Source: Clostridia bacterium DTU065 (GTDB lineage Bacteria; Bacillota; DTU065). Taken from it: DNA of 39,931 nt. Under the pieces are notes generated by a model. The model saw only the letters and a list, made by a program, of their open reading frames with translations. It made no database searches and was not told the DNA's origin. The stretch lies in assembly GCA_001512545.1 (NCBI GenBank), contig LFSI01000054.1, positions 8,481 to 48,411 of the forward strand. The letters are read 5' to 3'. Below are positions 17,717 to 24,633 of this stretch, one piece after another. Position numbers and translations under genes: made by a program. Positions within the stretch are counted from its first letter, which is position 1, and every line of letters begins with the position of its first letter.

Positions 17717-18973
17717 TTACTCTTTAAGGAACACGCTGAACGGAATGAACTTCAGTTTATCTTCGATGGCTTTCAATAGCACCGTTGGATCTTTGTGAGG
17801 TAACTTCCTTTCGCTTGCGTACTGGCTCGAAAAGAGTTTCTTCAGGTAAGTCAGCCGGTCGGACAGAATCTTATCGTACTGGTTCAATCTGAGGTTAATC
17901 GCTTCCAAAACCTCGAGGTTAACAGAAGGATCGAATCCGGTTCCCAGACTCAAGTCGGCCAAGGTGACGATCTTGCCGAATGCGTTGCCGTGGAGAGACT
18001 CAGGGAGCATTGGCATCAGTTCGAGGGCTTGACGCTTCCCTGCAACCTCAAATTCGAGAGTTAGCGGCAGAATTCCAGTTTCAATCTGCACAGTCACATT
18101 TCTGGTTACGTATCCCACAGAGACCTCTGAGATTGTGGAGTTGGGTTCGGCGACGTGCAGATGTCTGCTGAACTCTAAGGCCAGACCGCCAACTTCGGCT
18201 TTGCCGTTTTTGATAGTTGCAGAAAAACGCCCCAGATATGCTTCCAATCCGCTGCTGGATTTTTGAACTAGGATTTTGTACTTGCCAGGATAGATCATGG
18301 ATTTAACATCAACAGAAAGGAGCTTAGCATCATTGATAGTACCGATATCTGCTTTAAGCAGGTTGAGGGGAGTAAGTGGGTTGAAAACAACTTCTAAATC
18401 CGAAAGGTGCAAAGGTGTTGTAGGATCAAGGCTGTGTCCCTCGTAGGTGATCTCGCTGACTTTGCCGGTTTCGCTGTACAACGAAATAATGAAGACAGGT
18501 GATGCGGCGACGTTTTCGGCAGTATAGGTCAGACTGTACATGCCGTTTGGCAACGCGTTTGTGGAGACCAGGGTGATGCTCTTGATGAACTTATCCTGGG
18601 ACAGCAAGAAAAGGGTTTGTTGTCGGTGCCCGCAGAGAACGGGAACACCGTTGACATTGAAGTTCCGGACAAACTCCTCAAGATGCTGCTTGGTTGCTTC
18701 AAACTCGTCGCTAAGACGTTTCCTTTCAGCAGCATCGATCCCGCCGATAGCGGCCTTGAAATTCAAGCGCCTTAGCTTCCAGATCTCTTTCTGCACCAGG
18801 TACGTACACTTTTTTAGGATGTGGATCAAAGTGGCAACAGACTGCAGTTTTGACAGATCTTGATCCAGCTTGGATGTCCTAACACTTTCAGCGTAGATCT
18901 TCAAAGTGTGAGGATCTTTCCGGCTCATATGCGGGTAGTTCAAGGTGATGACTTGCAACTCGCGTTCTCCCAT
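17717..18973 (-). CDS. uncharacterised protein with flagellin-like N-terminal helices
   Basis: 418 residues with no signal peptide. I do not recognise a named family over the full length. Residues about 35-125 follow the pattern of the conserved N-terminal flagellin helices: SVATLIHILKKCTYLVQKEI, KLRRLNFKAAIGG, ERKRLSDEFEATKQHL and then VNGVPVLCG in place of the usual EFNGKKLLDG. Residues about 130-345 are beta-rich. A helix near 350-385 (EVLEAINLRLNQYDKILSD) recalls the C-terminal flagellin helix. The extreme ends typical of flagellin, needed for export and polymerisation, are missing. No other flagellar gene is nearby. AAAGGGGG precedes the ATG. Function unknown; a filament or cap-like surface protein is one possibility. 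Confidence 0.6.
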   Translation of the reverse strand: MGERELQVITLNYPHMSRKDPHTLKIYAESVRTSKLDQDLSKLQSVATLIHILKKCTYLVQKEIWKLRRLNFKAAIGGIDAAERKRLSDEFEATKQHLEEFVRNFNVNGVPVLCGHRQQTLFLLSQDKFIKSITLVSTNALPNGMYSLTYTAENVAASPVFIISLYSETGKVSEITYEGHSLDPTTPLHLSDLEVVFNPLTPLNLLKADIGTINDAKLLSVDVKSMIYPGKYKILVQKSSSGLEAYLGRFSATIKNGKAEVGGLALEFSRHLHVAEPNSTISEVSVGYVTRNVTVQIETGILPLTLEFEVAGKRQALELMPMLPESLHGNAFGKIVTLADLSLGTGFDPSVNLEVLEAINLRLNQYDKILSDRLTYLKKLFSSQYASERKLPHKDPTVLLKAIEDKLKFIPFSVFLKE

Positions 18974-19095
18974 ACTAAGCCCCCTTTCGTATAAAATCCA
19001 CTAAATAAATCGGGAGCTCGTATAAGTTTGTTTACCTATGGTTAAACGCGAGAAACATGCTTTTACGCGTTCTTCCTGGGTTGTTTGGGCTTTTT

Positions 19096-19758
19096 CTACC
19101 TGTTTAGTTCCTCTCTGTACTTGTTCATCAGTCCTTTGAAGATGTCTTTGCTGGCAGGTGGGGTATAGGTGATGGCGTTTGCTCCTGCTGCGATGGTTTC
19201 TGCAATGGTTTCGTCTGTTGGGCCGCCGGTGGCAAAGATGGGAACATCAGGGAAACGTTCCCTAATCTTTCTCACTACATCCGGTGTGTTCTTTGCAGCG
19301 GATACGTTGAGAATGCTGGCACCGTGCCTGAGCCTTGCCTCAATGTCCTCATTTTCGGAGACGACGGTAATTACGATAGGTATGTCAATAGTTTCAGCGA
19401 CTCTGGCCAAAACTTCATTTTTAATCGGTGCGTTCAAAACTACGCCCATAACGCCCTGGAACTCTGCGTGAAGGGCGAGGTTGACCACTCGGAGTCCTGC
19501 TGTGGTGCCGCCCCCAACCCCTACAAAAAGGGGAACGTCCGCAGCTATTCTCAGCGCTTCGGTGATCACCGGCTGCGGTGAAAAGGGATAGACTGCGATA
19601 ACCGCATCGGCGTTAGTGTTGCGGATGACTGCCACATCTGTGGAAAACAGCAGGGACTTGATCAGCTTTCCGTTGATACGGACTCCGGAAGCTTCATTGA
19701 TTATACTCGGTATAATGATCTGGTTTTTTCTTAACGATCCACTGAGTTCAGGTATCAT
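19096..19758 (-). CDS. TIM-barrel protein of unknown substrate
   Basis: 220 residues with a repeating beta-alpha pattern. The C-terminal part has SILNVSAAKNTPDVVRKI, IFATGGPTDETIAETI and AGANAITYTPP, which look like strands 6-8 of a phosphate-binding TIM barrel (GG at the end of strand 7). A glycine cluster GVGGGTTAGLRV lies near residues 79-90. Similar proteins in Bacillota are usually annotated only as 'hydrolase' or beta/alpha-barrel proteins. GGGAGGT lies 6 bases before the ATG. It is divergent from the mscS-like gene, and no pathway partner is adjacent. Confidence 0.6.
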   Translation of the reverse strand: MIPELSGSLRKNQIIIPSIINEASGVRINGKLIKSLLFSTDVAVIRNTNADAVIAVYPFSPQPVITEALRIAADVPLFVGVGGGTTAGLRVVNLALHAEFQGVMGVVLNAPIKNEVLARVAETIDIPIVITVVSENEDIEARLRHGASILNVSAAKNTPDVVRKIRERFPDVPIFATGGPTDETIAETIAAGANAITYTPPASKDIFKGLMNKYREELNR

Positions 19759-19852
19759 AGCAAACCTCCCAAATTTCGTTTTGGTTAAAGGATAAACTGC
19801 ATCAGAAGCTGAATAGATGAAAGAATACTAAATGCAGCGGAGGGTAGAAAAG

Positions 19853-20425
19853 ATGAGTTTTGATGCACTAGTCAGCAATCTGCATATTAATAGCTATTTG
19901 GATGTGCTTAAGGCTCAGTCCATTTCACTGCTTGGCAAAGTGGTCATTGCTATTGTGGTTTTTGCTGCCGGGTGGCTGGTTATCCGCTACTTAAAGATGC
20001 TTTTCAATAGAGTCTTGCGCAGAGGCCGTGTCGATCAAGCCTTGGTAAAACTCATGTCTTCACTGCTCACCTTTGTGGGCTGGATCATCGTGATCTCGGC
20101 AGTTTTTAAGGTTTTAGGCTTTACTGAAGTGTCTCTGGCCTTCAGCGGTTCGCTGGCATTGATAGCAATGGGTTTGGCCAACTCGGCATCGTCCGTTGTG
20201 GGCGATCTTTTCAGCGGTGTTACGCTGATTGCCGACGATGACTTCGAAATAGGCCAAAGGGTAACCGCTGCGGGAATCACCGGAACACTGGAAGCCATCG
20301 ATATGCGTAAAACCAGAATACGCGACGACAACGGCAACCTGTATATCATACCCAACAGGAGCATAGACGGCGGTACCATCACCGTTGTGAAGCCGGCAGA
20401 GGAAAAAAGCAAGAGTGCTTCTTGA
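19853..20425 (+). CDS. short mechanosensitive channel, MscS family
   Basis: 190 residues. Three hydrophobic segments precede the pore helix GSLALIAMGLANSASSVVGD, with the typical Gly/Ala packing and following LFSGVTLIADDDFEIGQRV. The beta domain follows (GTLEAIDMRKTRIRDDNGN, YIIPNRSI). The protein then ends, lacking the alpha-beta C-terminal domain that makes E. coli MscS 286 residues long, so a cytoplasmic vestibule is missing. The ATG at 19853 is 7-8 bases after GGAGGG; the earlier ATG at 19832 lies before that site. It should protect against osmotic downshock. Confidence 0.85.
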   Translation: MSFDALVSNLHINSYLDVLKAQSISLLGKVVIAIVVFAAGWLVIRYLKMLFNRVLRRGRVDQALVKLMSSLLTFVGWIIVISAVFKVLGFTEVSLAFSGSLALIAMGLANSASSVVGDLFSGVTLIADDDFEIGQRVTAAGITGTLEAIDMRKTRIRDDNGNLYIIPNRSIDGGTITVVKPAEEKSKSAS

Positions 20426-20621
20426 CGGGCGGAGTTTGACCCCGTCTAACAGTATTCTATTTAAAGGTTTTTTTTCCTAGCACAGAATGGGAATAGAACC
20501 AGTGTTTGAAAACGAGGCGTAAAACAAAGCTCCGAGAGAGAATGCCGGACGCCTCTTGCCACACGCCATTTACGATTTGGAGAGATAGATGCTGATGAGA
20601 AAGATTGTAGGAGGGGTATCT

Positions 20622-21434
20622 GTGAGGAACATCCTTATCATAAGTCTGCTTGCTGCTCTAGCCGTTTCGCTTACCAGCTGCTACATTATGCGAGAAGAGG
20701 TCACCGGCGAGGTTCCCCCTGAGCCTTACTACGCCTGCTTCCCAGGGTCATACTACCGCAAAGCGGTGTCCAGCTTTGATCAATGGACCGGTATAGAAGG
20801 AATCATTGTCCTTCCTGAGCACGAGCCCGACATTAGAAGGTGGGGGAGCACAGGCCCCTTGGACAACTTTTCCATCTACATGGGTGGCAGAGCAGGAAAC
20901 CAGGAAGTGGACGCCGGGCTCACTTGGGAGATCACCAGAGATGAGTTTGGCAATGTCAGGTACGAGTGGGACCAAAGGGCGTACAGACCGTTTTGGCGGG
21001 TTACCAGCTGGAACAACGCTCCTGCTCGCAAAGAGTTCTACTGGTATCCTGGCGATAGAGTGCTCATGAGGGTTGAAGTAGCAGGGGCAGGACTCCTCAG
21101 ACTTACGATTCAGGATGCCGATCCCAACCCCGAGAGAGTCTTTACCACGGTCTTTGAAGCTTCCAACTTCGGCATCGGCATACCGACCCAGTTCAAGCGG
21201 GTCAATGCCATTGACCAGTCGGGTAACGAAGGCAAGCCCGTACAGCCCACAAAAGCAAAGGTCTGGGGTGCCGTTTGGGAAGAAGTTTACCTCCTGCGTG
21301 GTGACAAGAAGTATCCGATGGTTCCCAGCCGCTTTACCGATATGAGGTGTCCTGACGGAGAGTACTTCGTAGTCGTGACTTTGAACAGCCCTGGCGGCGA
21401 GTCCATTTCCATCTACGGAACGCCAGAGAAGTAA
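20622..21434 (+). CDS. lipoprotein of unknown function
   Basis: 270 residues. The GTG at 20622 is chosen because AGGAGGGG lies 5 bases upstream and because it gives a compact lipoprotein signal: VRN, a hydrophobic core and the lipobox LTSC with Cys at residue 20. Starts at 20589 or 20595 would add a short extra leader. The mature part is rich in Trp, Tyr and Pro. A predicted beta-sandwich includes FSIYMGGRAGNQEVDAGLTW, FYWYPGDRVLMRVEV and LRLTIQD. The region around 'DAGLTWE' and 'YYWYPGDRV' resembles a concanavalin-type or carbohydrate-binding jelly roll, but I cannot name a family. It converges with the mgtE pair at a shared terminator. Confidence 0.7.
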   Translation: MRNILIISLLAALAVSLTSCYIMREEVTGEVPPEPYYACFPGSYYRKAVSSFDQWTGIEGIIVLPEHEPDIRRWGSTGPLDNFSIYMGGRAGNQEVDAGLTWEITRDEFGNVRYEWDQRAYRPFWRVTSWNNAPARKEFYWYPGDRVLMRVEVAGAGLLRLTIQDADPNPERVFTTVFEASNFGIGIPTQFKRVNAIDQSGNEGKPVQPTKAKVWGAVWEEVYLLRGDKKYPMVPSRFTDMRCPDGEYFVVVTLNSPGGESISIYGTPEK

Positions 21435-21447
21435 TAGAGTAAAAAAG

Positions 21448-21473
21448 AACGAGAGGAAAAGCCCTCTCGTTTT
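21448..21473. terminator. bidirectional terminator between lipoprotein gene and mgtE
   Basis: AACGAGAGG (21448-21456) pairs perfectly with CCTCTCGTT (21463-21471). TTTTAT follows on the plus strand and a run of T (plus-strand AAAAAA at 21441-21446) on the minus strand. It overlaps the mgtE stop codon. Confidence 0.85.
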
Positions 21474-22803
21474 ATATTTTCAGGATATACTTTGCCACTT
21501 CCAGGTAGGTGATAAGACCCACGATATCCACCACTGTGGTGATCAGGGGACCTGCCATTACCGCAGGATCGATCTTTAAGCGGTCGGCTAGCATTGGTAG
21601 AACCGTTCCGGCAACGCTGGCAATTGCAATTACCACCGCCAGGCTGATTCCCACTGTAAGACCGATCAAGATGCTGCCGGTGGAGACATAAGCCCTAAAG
21701 CTGACGAGAACCCCTAAGATTCCGCCAAGAATGCTCGCTGCAACCAGCTCTCTGCCGATAGCTCGCCAGTAGTCTTTAGGCTCTAACTCACCTGTGGCAA
21801 TTGCCCTAATAACCACAGTAGAGCTTTGGGTACCAGAGTTGCCACCGGTTCCGATCAGTAGGGGAATGAAAAACGACAGAGCTACAGCTACAGAGAGAGC
21901 GCTTTCGTAGGATTCCAGGATCGATGTGGAAAAGCTCTGGAAAACCAGCATCACCAGGAGCCAGCCGGCTCTTCTTTTGATGTTGTCCCAGATGGTAAGG
22001 TCCATAAGGTTTTTGTCGGTAGTGGTAACACCACCCATGAGGTGGATGTCTTCGGTATCTTCTTGGGTGATGACGTCGATGATGTCGTCGTGGGTAATGA
22101 TTCCCACCAGGCGGCCTTCTAGGTCCACCACAGGTATGGCCAGAAAGTCGTATTCTGCCATAGTCGCCGCAACTTCCTCCTGGGGCGTGTCGGTGGTAAC
22201 GGAGATAACAGGAGCTGTCATCAGGTCACCAACTTTATCCTCAGGGTCGCTCAGGAGGATCGTCCTCAAAGACACGACGCCGGTCAGCTTCCGGTCTCTA
22301 CTCATGACGTAGCAGTAGTAGATGGTCTCTTTGGTGGGAGCGGCACTGCGAATAGCTTCCAAGGCCCGCTTCACCGTGAAGTCTTCGTGGAGCTCCAGGA
22401 AATCGGTGGTCATGATTCTGCCGGCAGAGTAGTCCTGGTAGCCCAAAAGCATGTTGGCGATCTTCCGTTCCTCATCGTTTAAGAGGGCTAGGTACTTGCG
22501 AACAACCGATGCGGGCAGCTCTTCAAAAAGCCTAGTTCTATCGTCAGGCGACATTTCGTTGAGGATCTTGATAACTTCCTCGCTTTTCAGGCTCGCAAGC
22601 AAAGTCTCCCGGAAGGAGGAGTCGAAGTTTTCGAAAACCTCAATCGCAAGGTCTTTGGGAAGGAGCCTGAAGACGATGCCCCCGTAGTGATTGGGCAGCT
22701 CTTCGATAATATCGCTGATGTCGCCGGGATGGCGACCTTCAAGGAGAGGTTTGATGTCAGAATACTGCTTGCTCTCCAAAATGTCTATGATTTGCTCGAT
22801 CAT
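21472..22803 (-). CDS. mgtE: magnesium transporter MgtE (downstream copy)
   Basis: 443 residues in full MgtE layout: a helical N domain (residues about 15-125, with RLLPKDLAIEVFENF and MSPDDRTRLFEELP), a CBS pair (about 130-255, with GRIMTTDFLEL and VGIITHDDIIDVI) and five membrane helices. GTGGNSGTQ and the pore stretch ITTVVDIVGL keep the Asp that binds Mg in Thermus MgtE. The CBS and N domains close the channel when cytoplasmic Mg is high. ATG 22803 lies 6 bases after GGGGTG; the GTG at 22812 overlaps that site. A structured leader precedes it although the upstream mgtE copy ends only 161 bases away. Confidence 0.93.
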   Translation of the reverse strand: MIEQIIDILESKQYSDIKPLLEGRHPGDISDIIEELPNHYGGIVFRLLPKDLAIEVFENFDSSFRETLLASLKSEEVIKILNEMSPDDRTRLFEELPASVVRKYLALLNDEERKIANMLLGYQDYSAGRIMTTDFLELHEDFTVKRALEAIRSAAPTKETIYYCYVMSRDRKLTGVVSLRTILLSDPEDKVGDLMTAPVISVTTDTPQEEVAATMAEYDFLAIPVVDLEGRLVGIITHDDIIDVITQEDTEDIHLMGGVTTTDKNLMDLTIWDNIKRRAGWLLVMLVFQSFSTSILESYESALSVAVALSFFIPLLIGTGGNSGTQSSTVVIRAIATGELEPKDYWRAIGRELVAASILGGILGVLVSFRAYVSTGSILIGLTVGISLAVVIAIASVAGTVLPMLADRLKIDPAVMAGPLITTVVDIVGLITYLEVAKYILKI

Positions 22804-22844
22804 ATGCTTCACCCCTAAACCGTACGGCCGCCTTCAGTACTGCG

Positions 22845-22926
22845 AAAGAAGGTAACCGTACTGATTGGTATTTAGTTTTGATACACGACGGGTAGGGATC
22901 ACTACTCATCAAGGTTACACTCCTTT
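22845..22926 (-). promoter_or_regulatory. structured leader of the downstream mgtE, candidate riboswitch
   Basis: Read on the minus strand: AAAGGAG-TGT-AACC at the 5' side pairs with GGTT-AC-CTTCTTT at the 3' side (one G-T wobble). Inside lie TTGAT/ATCAA and GTAG/CTAC helices and the sequence TACCCGT (plus-strand 22888-22894). The 3' arm can alternatively join a later hairpin, CCTTC with GAAGG (plus 22831-22835), and GTACGG can pair with CCGTAC (plus 22822-22827) just before the ribosome site at 22810-22815. The same plan recurs upstream of the other mgtE. Confidence 0.55.
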
Positions 22927-22964
22927 CAAATTCTGACTCAGCCTGGTTCGGCAGTGAAAGCCTA

Positions 22965-24299
22965 CTAGGTTAAGTTTAAAATCCATTTGGCAATGTAAAA
23001 ATAGGTTACAAGACCTGTAATATCAACGATGGTGGTGATGAAAGGTCCGGACATTACAGCCGGATCGATGTTCAGCGCAACGGCAATGATGGGAAGCACT
23101 GTGCCTGTAACGCTGGCAAGGAGAACCACGGCGACCATACTCACACCTACTGCTAGAGAGATAGAAGGATCACCGCAGATGAAGTAGGAGAGAAACCCTC
23201 CAACTACACCAACCATCAAACCTAAAATCAAACTGGAAACCACTTCCTTGCCTACCACTTCAAGGCGGTCCTGCTCTTTGAGCTCTCCTGTAGCCAAAGC
23301 CCTGATGGTAATGGCAGCACTTTGGGTGCCGGCATTGCCTCCTGTGTCGATTAGGAGAGGTATGAAGAAGGATAGGGCTACGACAGAGGCAAGGACGTTC
23401 TCGTACATGGCCAGGATGCTCGTGGAAAAGCTGGCAAGGAAAATCAGGAGAACAAGCCAGCCCAACCTGCGCTTTACGCTGTCCCAAATCGTGAGCTCCC
23501 AGAAGCTGCGGTCGGTAGTGGTTACAGCACCCATAAGGTGGATATCTTCGGTGTCTTCTTCGGTGATGACGTCGATAATATCGTCGTGGGTGATGATTCC
23601 CACCAGCCGGTCTTCTGTGTCCACCACAGGTACAGCAGCAAGGTCGTAGTGGGCCATGACGGCAGCTACGTCTTCTTGAGGGGTATCGGTTCCCACGCAG
23701 ATTACAGATGTGTTCATCAACTCACCGACGGTGTCGTCGGGATTGCTGGAAATCAGCGTCCTCAGTGAGATGACTCCGATGAGCTCGCGTTCTTTGCTGA
23801 TGACGTAGCCGTAGTAGATAGCTTCTTTTTTCGGCGCTGTGGCTCTGATGGCTTCAATGGCCCGGCTGATAGTATAGTCTTCTCTCAGCTCCAGGAAATC
23901 CGTTGTCATTAACCTTCCTGCAGTATACTCCTCGTATCCCAGGAGGGCGTAGGCGATTTTCCTCTCGCTTTCTGTCAGCATTGCCAGATACTTGGTGACA
24001 ACGCCTGCAGGGAGCTCTTCAAAGAGCCTGGTTCTGTCGTCTGGAGCCATTTCGTTCAGAATGCTGATAACCTCGTGGCTTTTTAGGTTTTGCAGGAGCT
24101 CTTCCTGAAAAGAGGTGTCGAAGTTCTCGAAGACGGACACAGCGAGGTCTTTGGGCAGCAACCTGAAGACCAATCCTTGAACGTGTTCCGGAAGATCGGC
24201 AATTATGGTACTGATGTCTTTGGGATGCATCTCGGTGAGCAAGTCCTTTACTTTGCCGAACTCCTTCTGTTCAACTAAGTCGTAGATAGTCTGGTTCAT
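22965..24299 (-). CDS. mgtE: magnesium transporter MgtE (upstream copy)
   Basis: 444 residues, clearly paralogous to the neighbouring mgtE along the whole length; the N domain and CBS pair look more than half identical by eye. It keeps RLLPKDLAVSVFENF, MAPDDRTRLFEELP, VGIITHDDIIDVIT, the membrane motif DTGGNAGTQ and ITTIVDITGL with the pore Asp. The two copies differ mostly in the membrane helices. ATG 24299 follows GAGGTG by 6 bases; the in-frame GTG at 24308 and ATG at 24305 sit inside or too close to that site. The two genes may share transcripts, but each has its own leader, so separate tuning is likely. Confidence 0.93.
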   Translation of the reverse strand: MNQTIYDLVEQKEFGKVKDLLTEMHPKDISTIIADLPEHVQGLVFRLLPKDLAVSVFENFDTSFQEELLQNLKSHEVISILNEMAPDDRTRLFEELPAGVVTKYLAMLTESERKIAYALLGYEEYTAGRLMTTDFLELREDYTISRAIEAIRATAPKKEAIYYGYVISKERELIGVISLRTLISSNPDDTVGELMNTSVICVGTDTPQEDVAAVMAHYDLAAVPVVDTEDRLVGIITHDDIIDVITEEDTEDIHLMGAVTTTDRSFWELTIWDSVKRRLGWLVLLIFLASFSTSILAMYENVLASVVALSFFIPLLIDTGGNAGTQSAAITIRALATGELKEQDRLEVVGKEVVSSLILGLMVGVVGGFLSYFICGDPSISLAVGVSMVAVVLLASVTGTVLPIIAVALNIDPAVMSGPFITTIVDITGLVTYFYIAKWILNLT

Positions 24300-24348
24300 G
24301 GGCATCACCTCATTTGCTTTGGATGCCTCCTCGGTGAGCCGTACCAGA

Positions 24349-24433
24349 GGGAGGCAACCTTTTTAATGGCGAACACGGGTAAGAACCATCTGCTGTAGCG
24401 CTACTGTGACTATCCATAGGTTGAATCCCTCCC
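24349..24433 (-). promoter_or_regulatory. structured leader of the upstream mgtE, candidate riboswitch
   Basis: Minus strand: GGGAGG-GATTC-AACC pairs with GGTT-G-CCTCCC. ATGG/CCAT forms the next helix and TACCCGT (plus 24375-24381) is shared with the other leader at an equivalent place. The 3' side is followed by GAGGAGG and then the true ribosome site GAGGTG. I could not match the element by eye to M-box, yybP-ykoY (Mn) or ydaO consensus features. Confidence 0.55.
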
Positions 24434-24580
24434 TTAACTGATGAATTAAGCATTTCTGCTTGACCTTCTTTATCATAACACAGATGCATCCAGTAGAGAA
24501 ACGTCCAGGTGGCCAATTTTACCTTCACTGGATGCCCAAATTTCTGCCAAAGCACTTGTCAAAACCTTGTGATAATACAA
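24434..24580. other. rest of the mgtE upstream region
   Basis: No gene is seen in the 325 bases between mgtE and the sugar-binding protein gene. Apart from the leader and the terminator, this part holds a second hairpin, GCATCCAGT with ACTGGATGC on the minus strand (plus 24486-24494 and 24527-24535), enclosing an AGGT/ACCT pair. A possible minus-strand -10 box TATGAT (plus 24472-24477) lacks a good -35 at the right distance. TTGACA also occurs on the minus strand at plus 24557-24562, again without a matching -10 box. Confidence 0.4.
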
Positions 24581-24625
24581 AAAGCCCAGGTGAAACGCTG
24601 GCGTTTCTCCCTGGGCTTTGCTTTT
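24581..24625. terminator. terminator of the sugar-binding protein gene
   Basis: AAAGCCCAGG (24581-24590) pairs with CCTGGGCTTT (24610-24619), with an inner GAAACG/CGTTTC helix. On the minus strand it is followed by five T. GCTTTTT on the plus strand makes it potentially bidirectional. Confidence 0.88.
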
Positions 24626-24633
24626 TAATGTCG

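Noticed and set aside
20426-20620. Hairpins GACGGG/CCCGTC (20424-20446) and GAGGCGT/ACGCCTC (20514-20555) before the lipoprotein gene
   Set aside because: The first lacks an adjacent T run and the second has a loop of 28 bases; neither is strong enough to call a terminator or leader element.
24349-24433. M-box (ykoK) Mg riboswitch
   Set aside because: Position and gene fit, but the conserved M-box sequence blocks could not be found by eye, so the known class is not claimed.
24310-24555. Minus-strand frame of 81 residues ending just before mgtE
   Set aside because: It runs through the hairpins of the mgtE leader, has no clear ribosome site and its composition (Ser, Pro, His rich) is unlike the real genes; the leader reading explains the region better.
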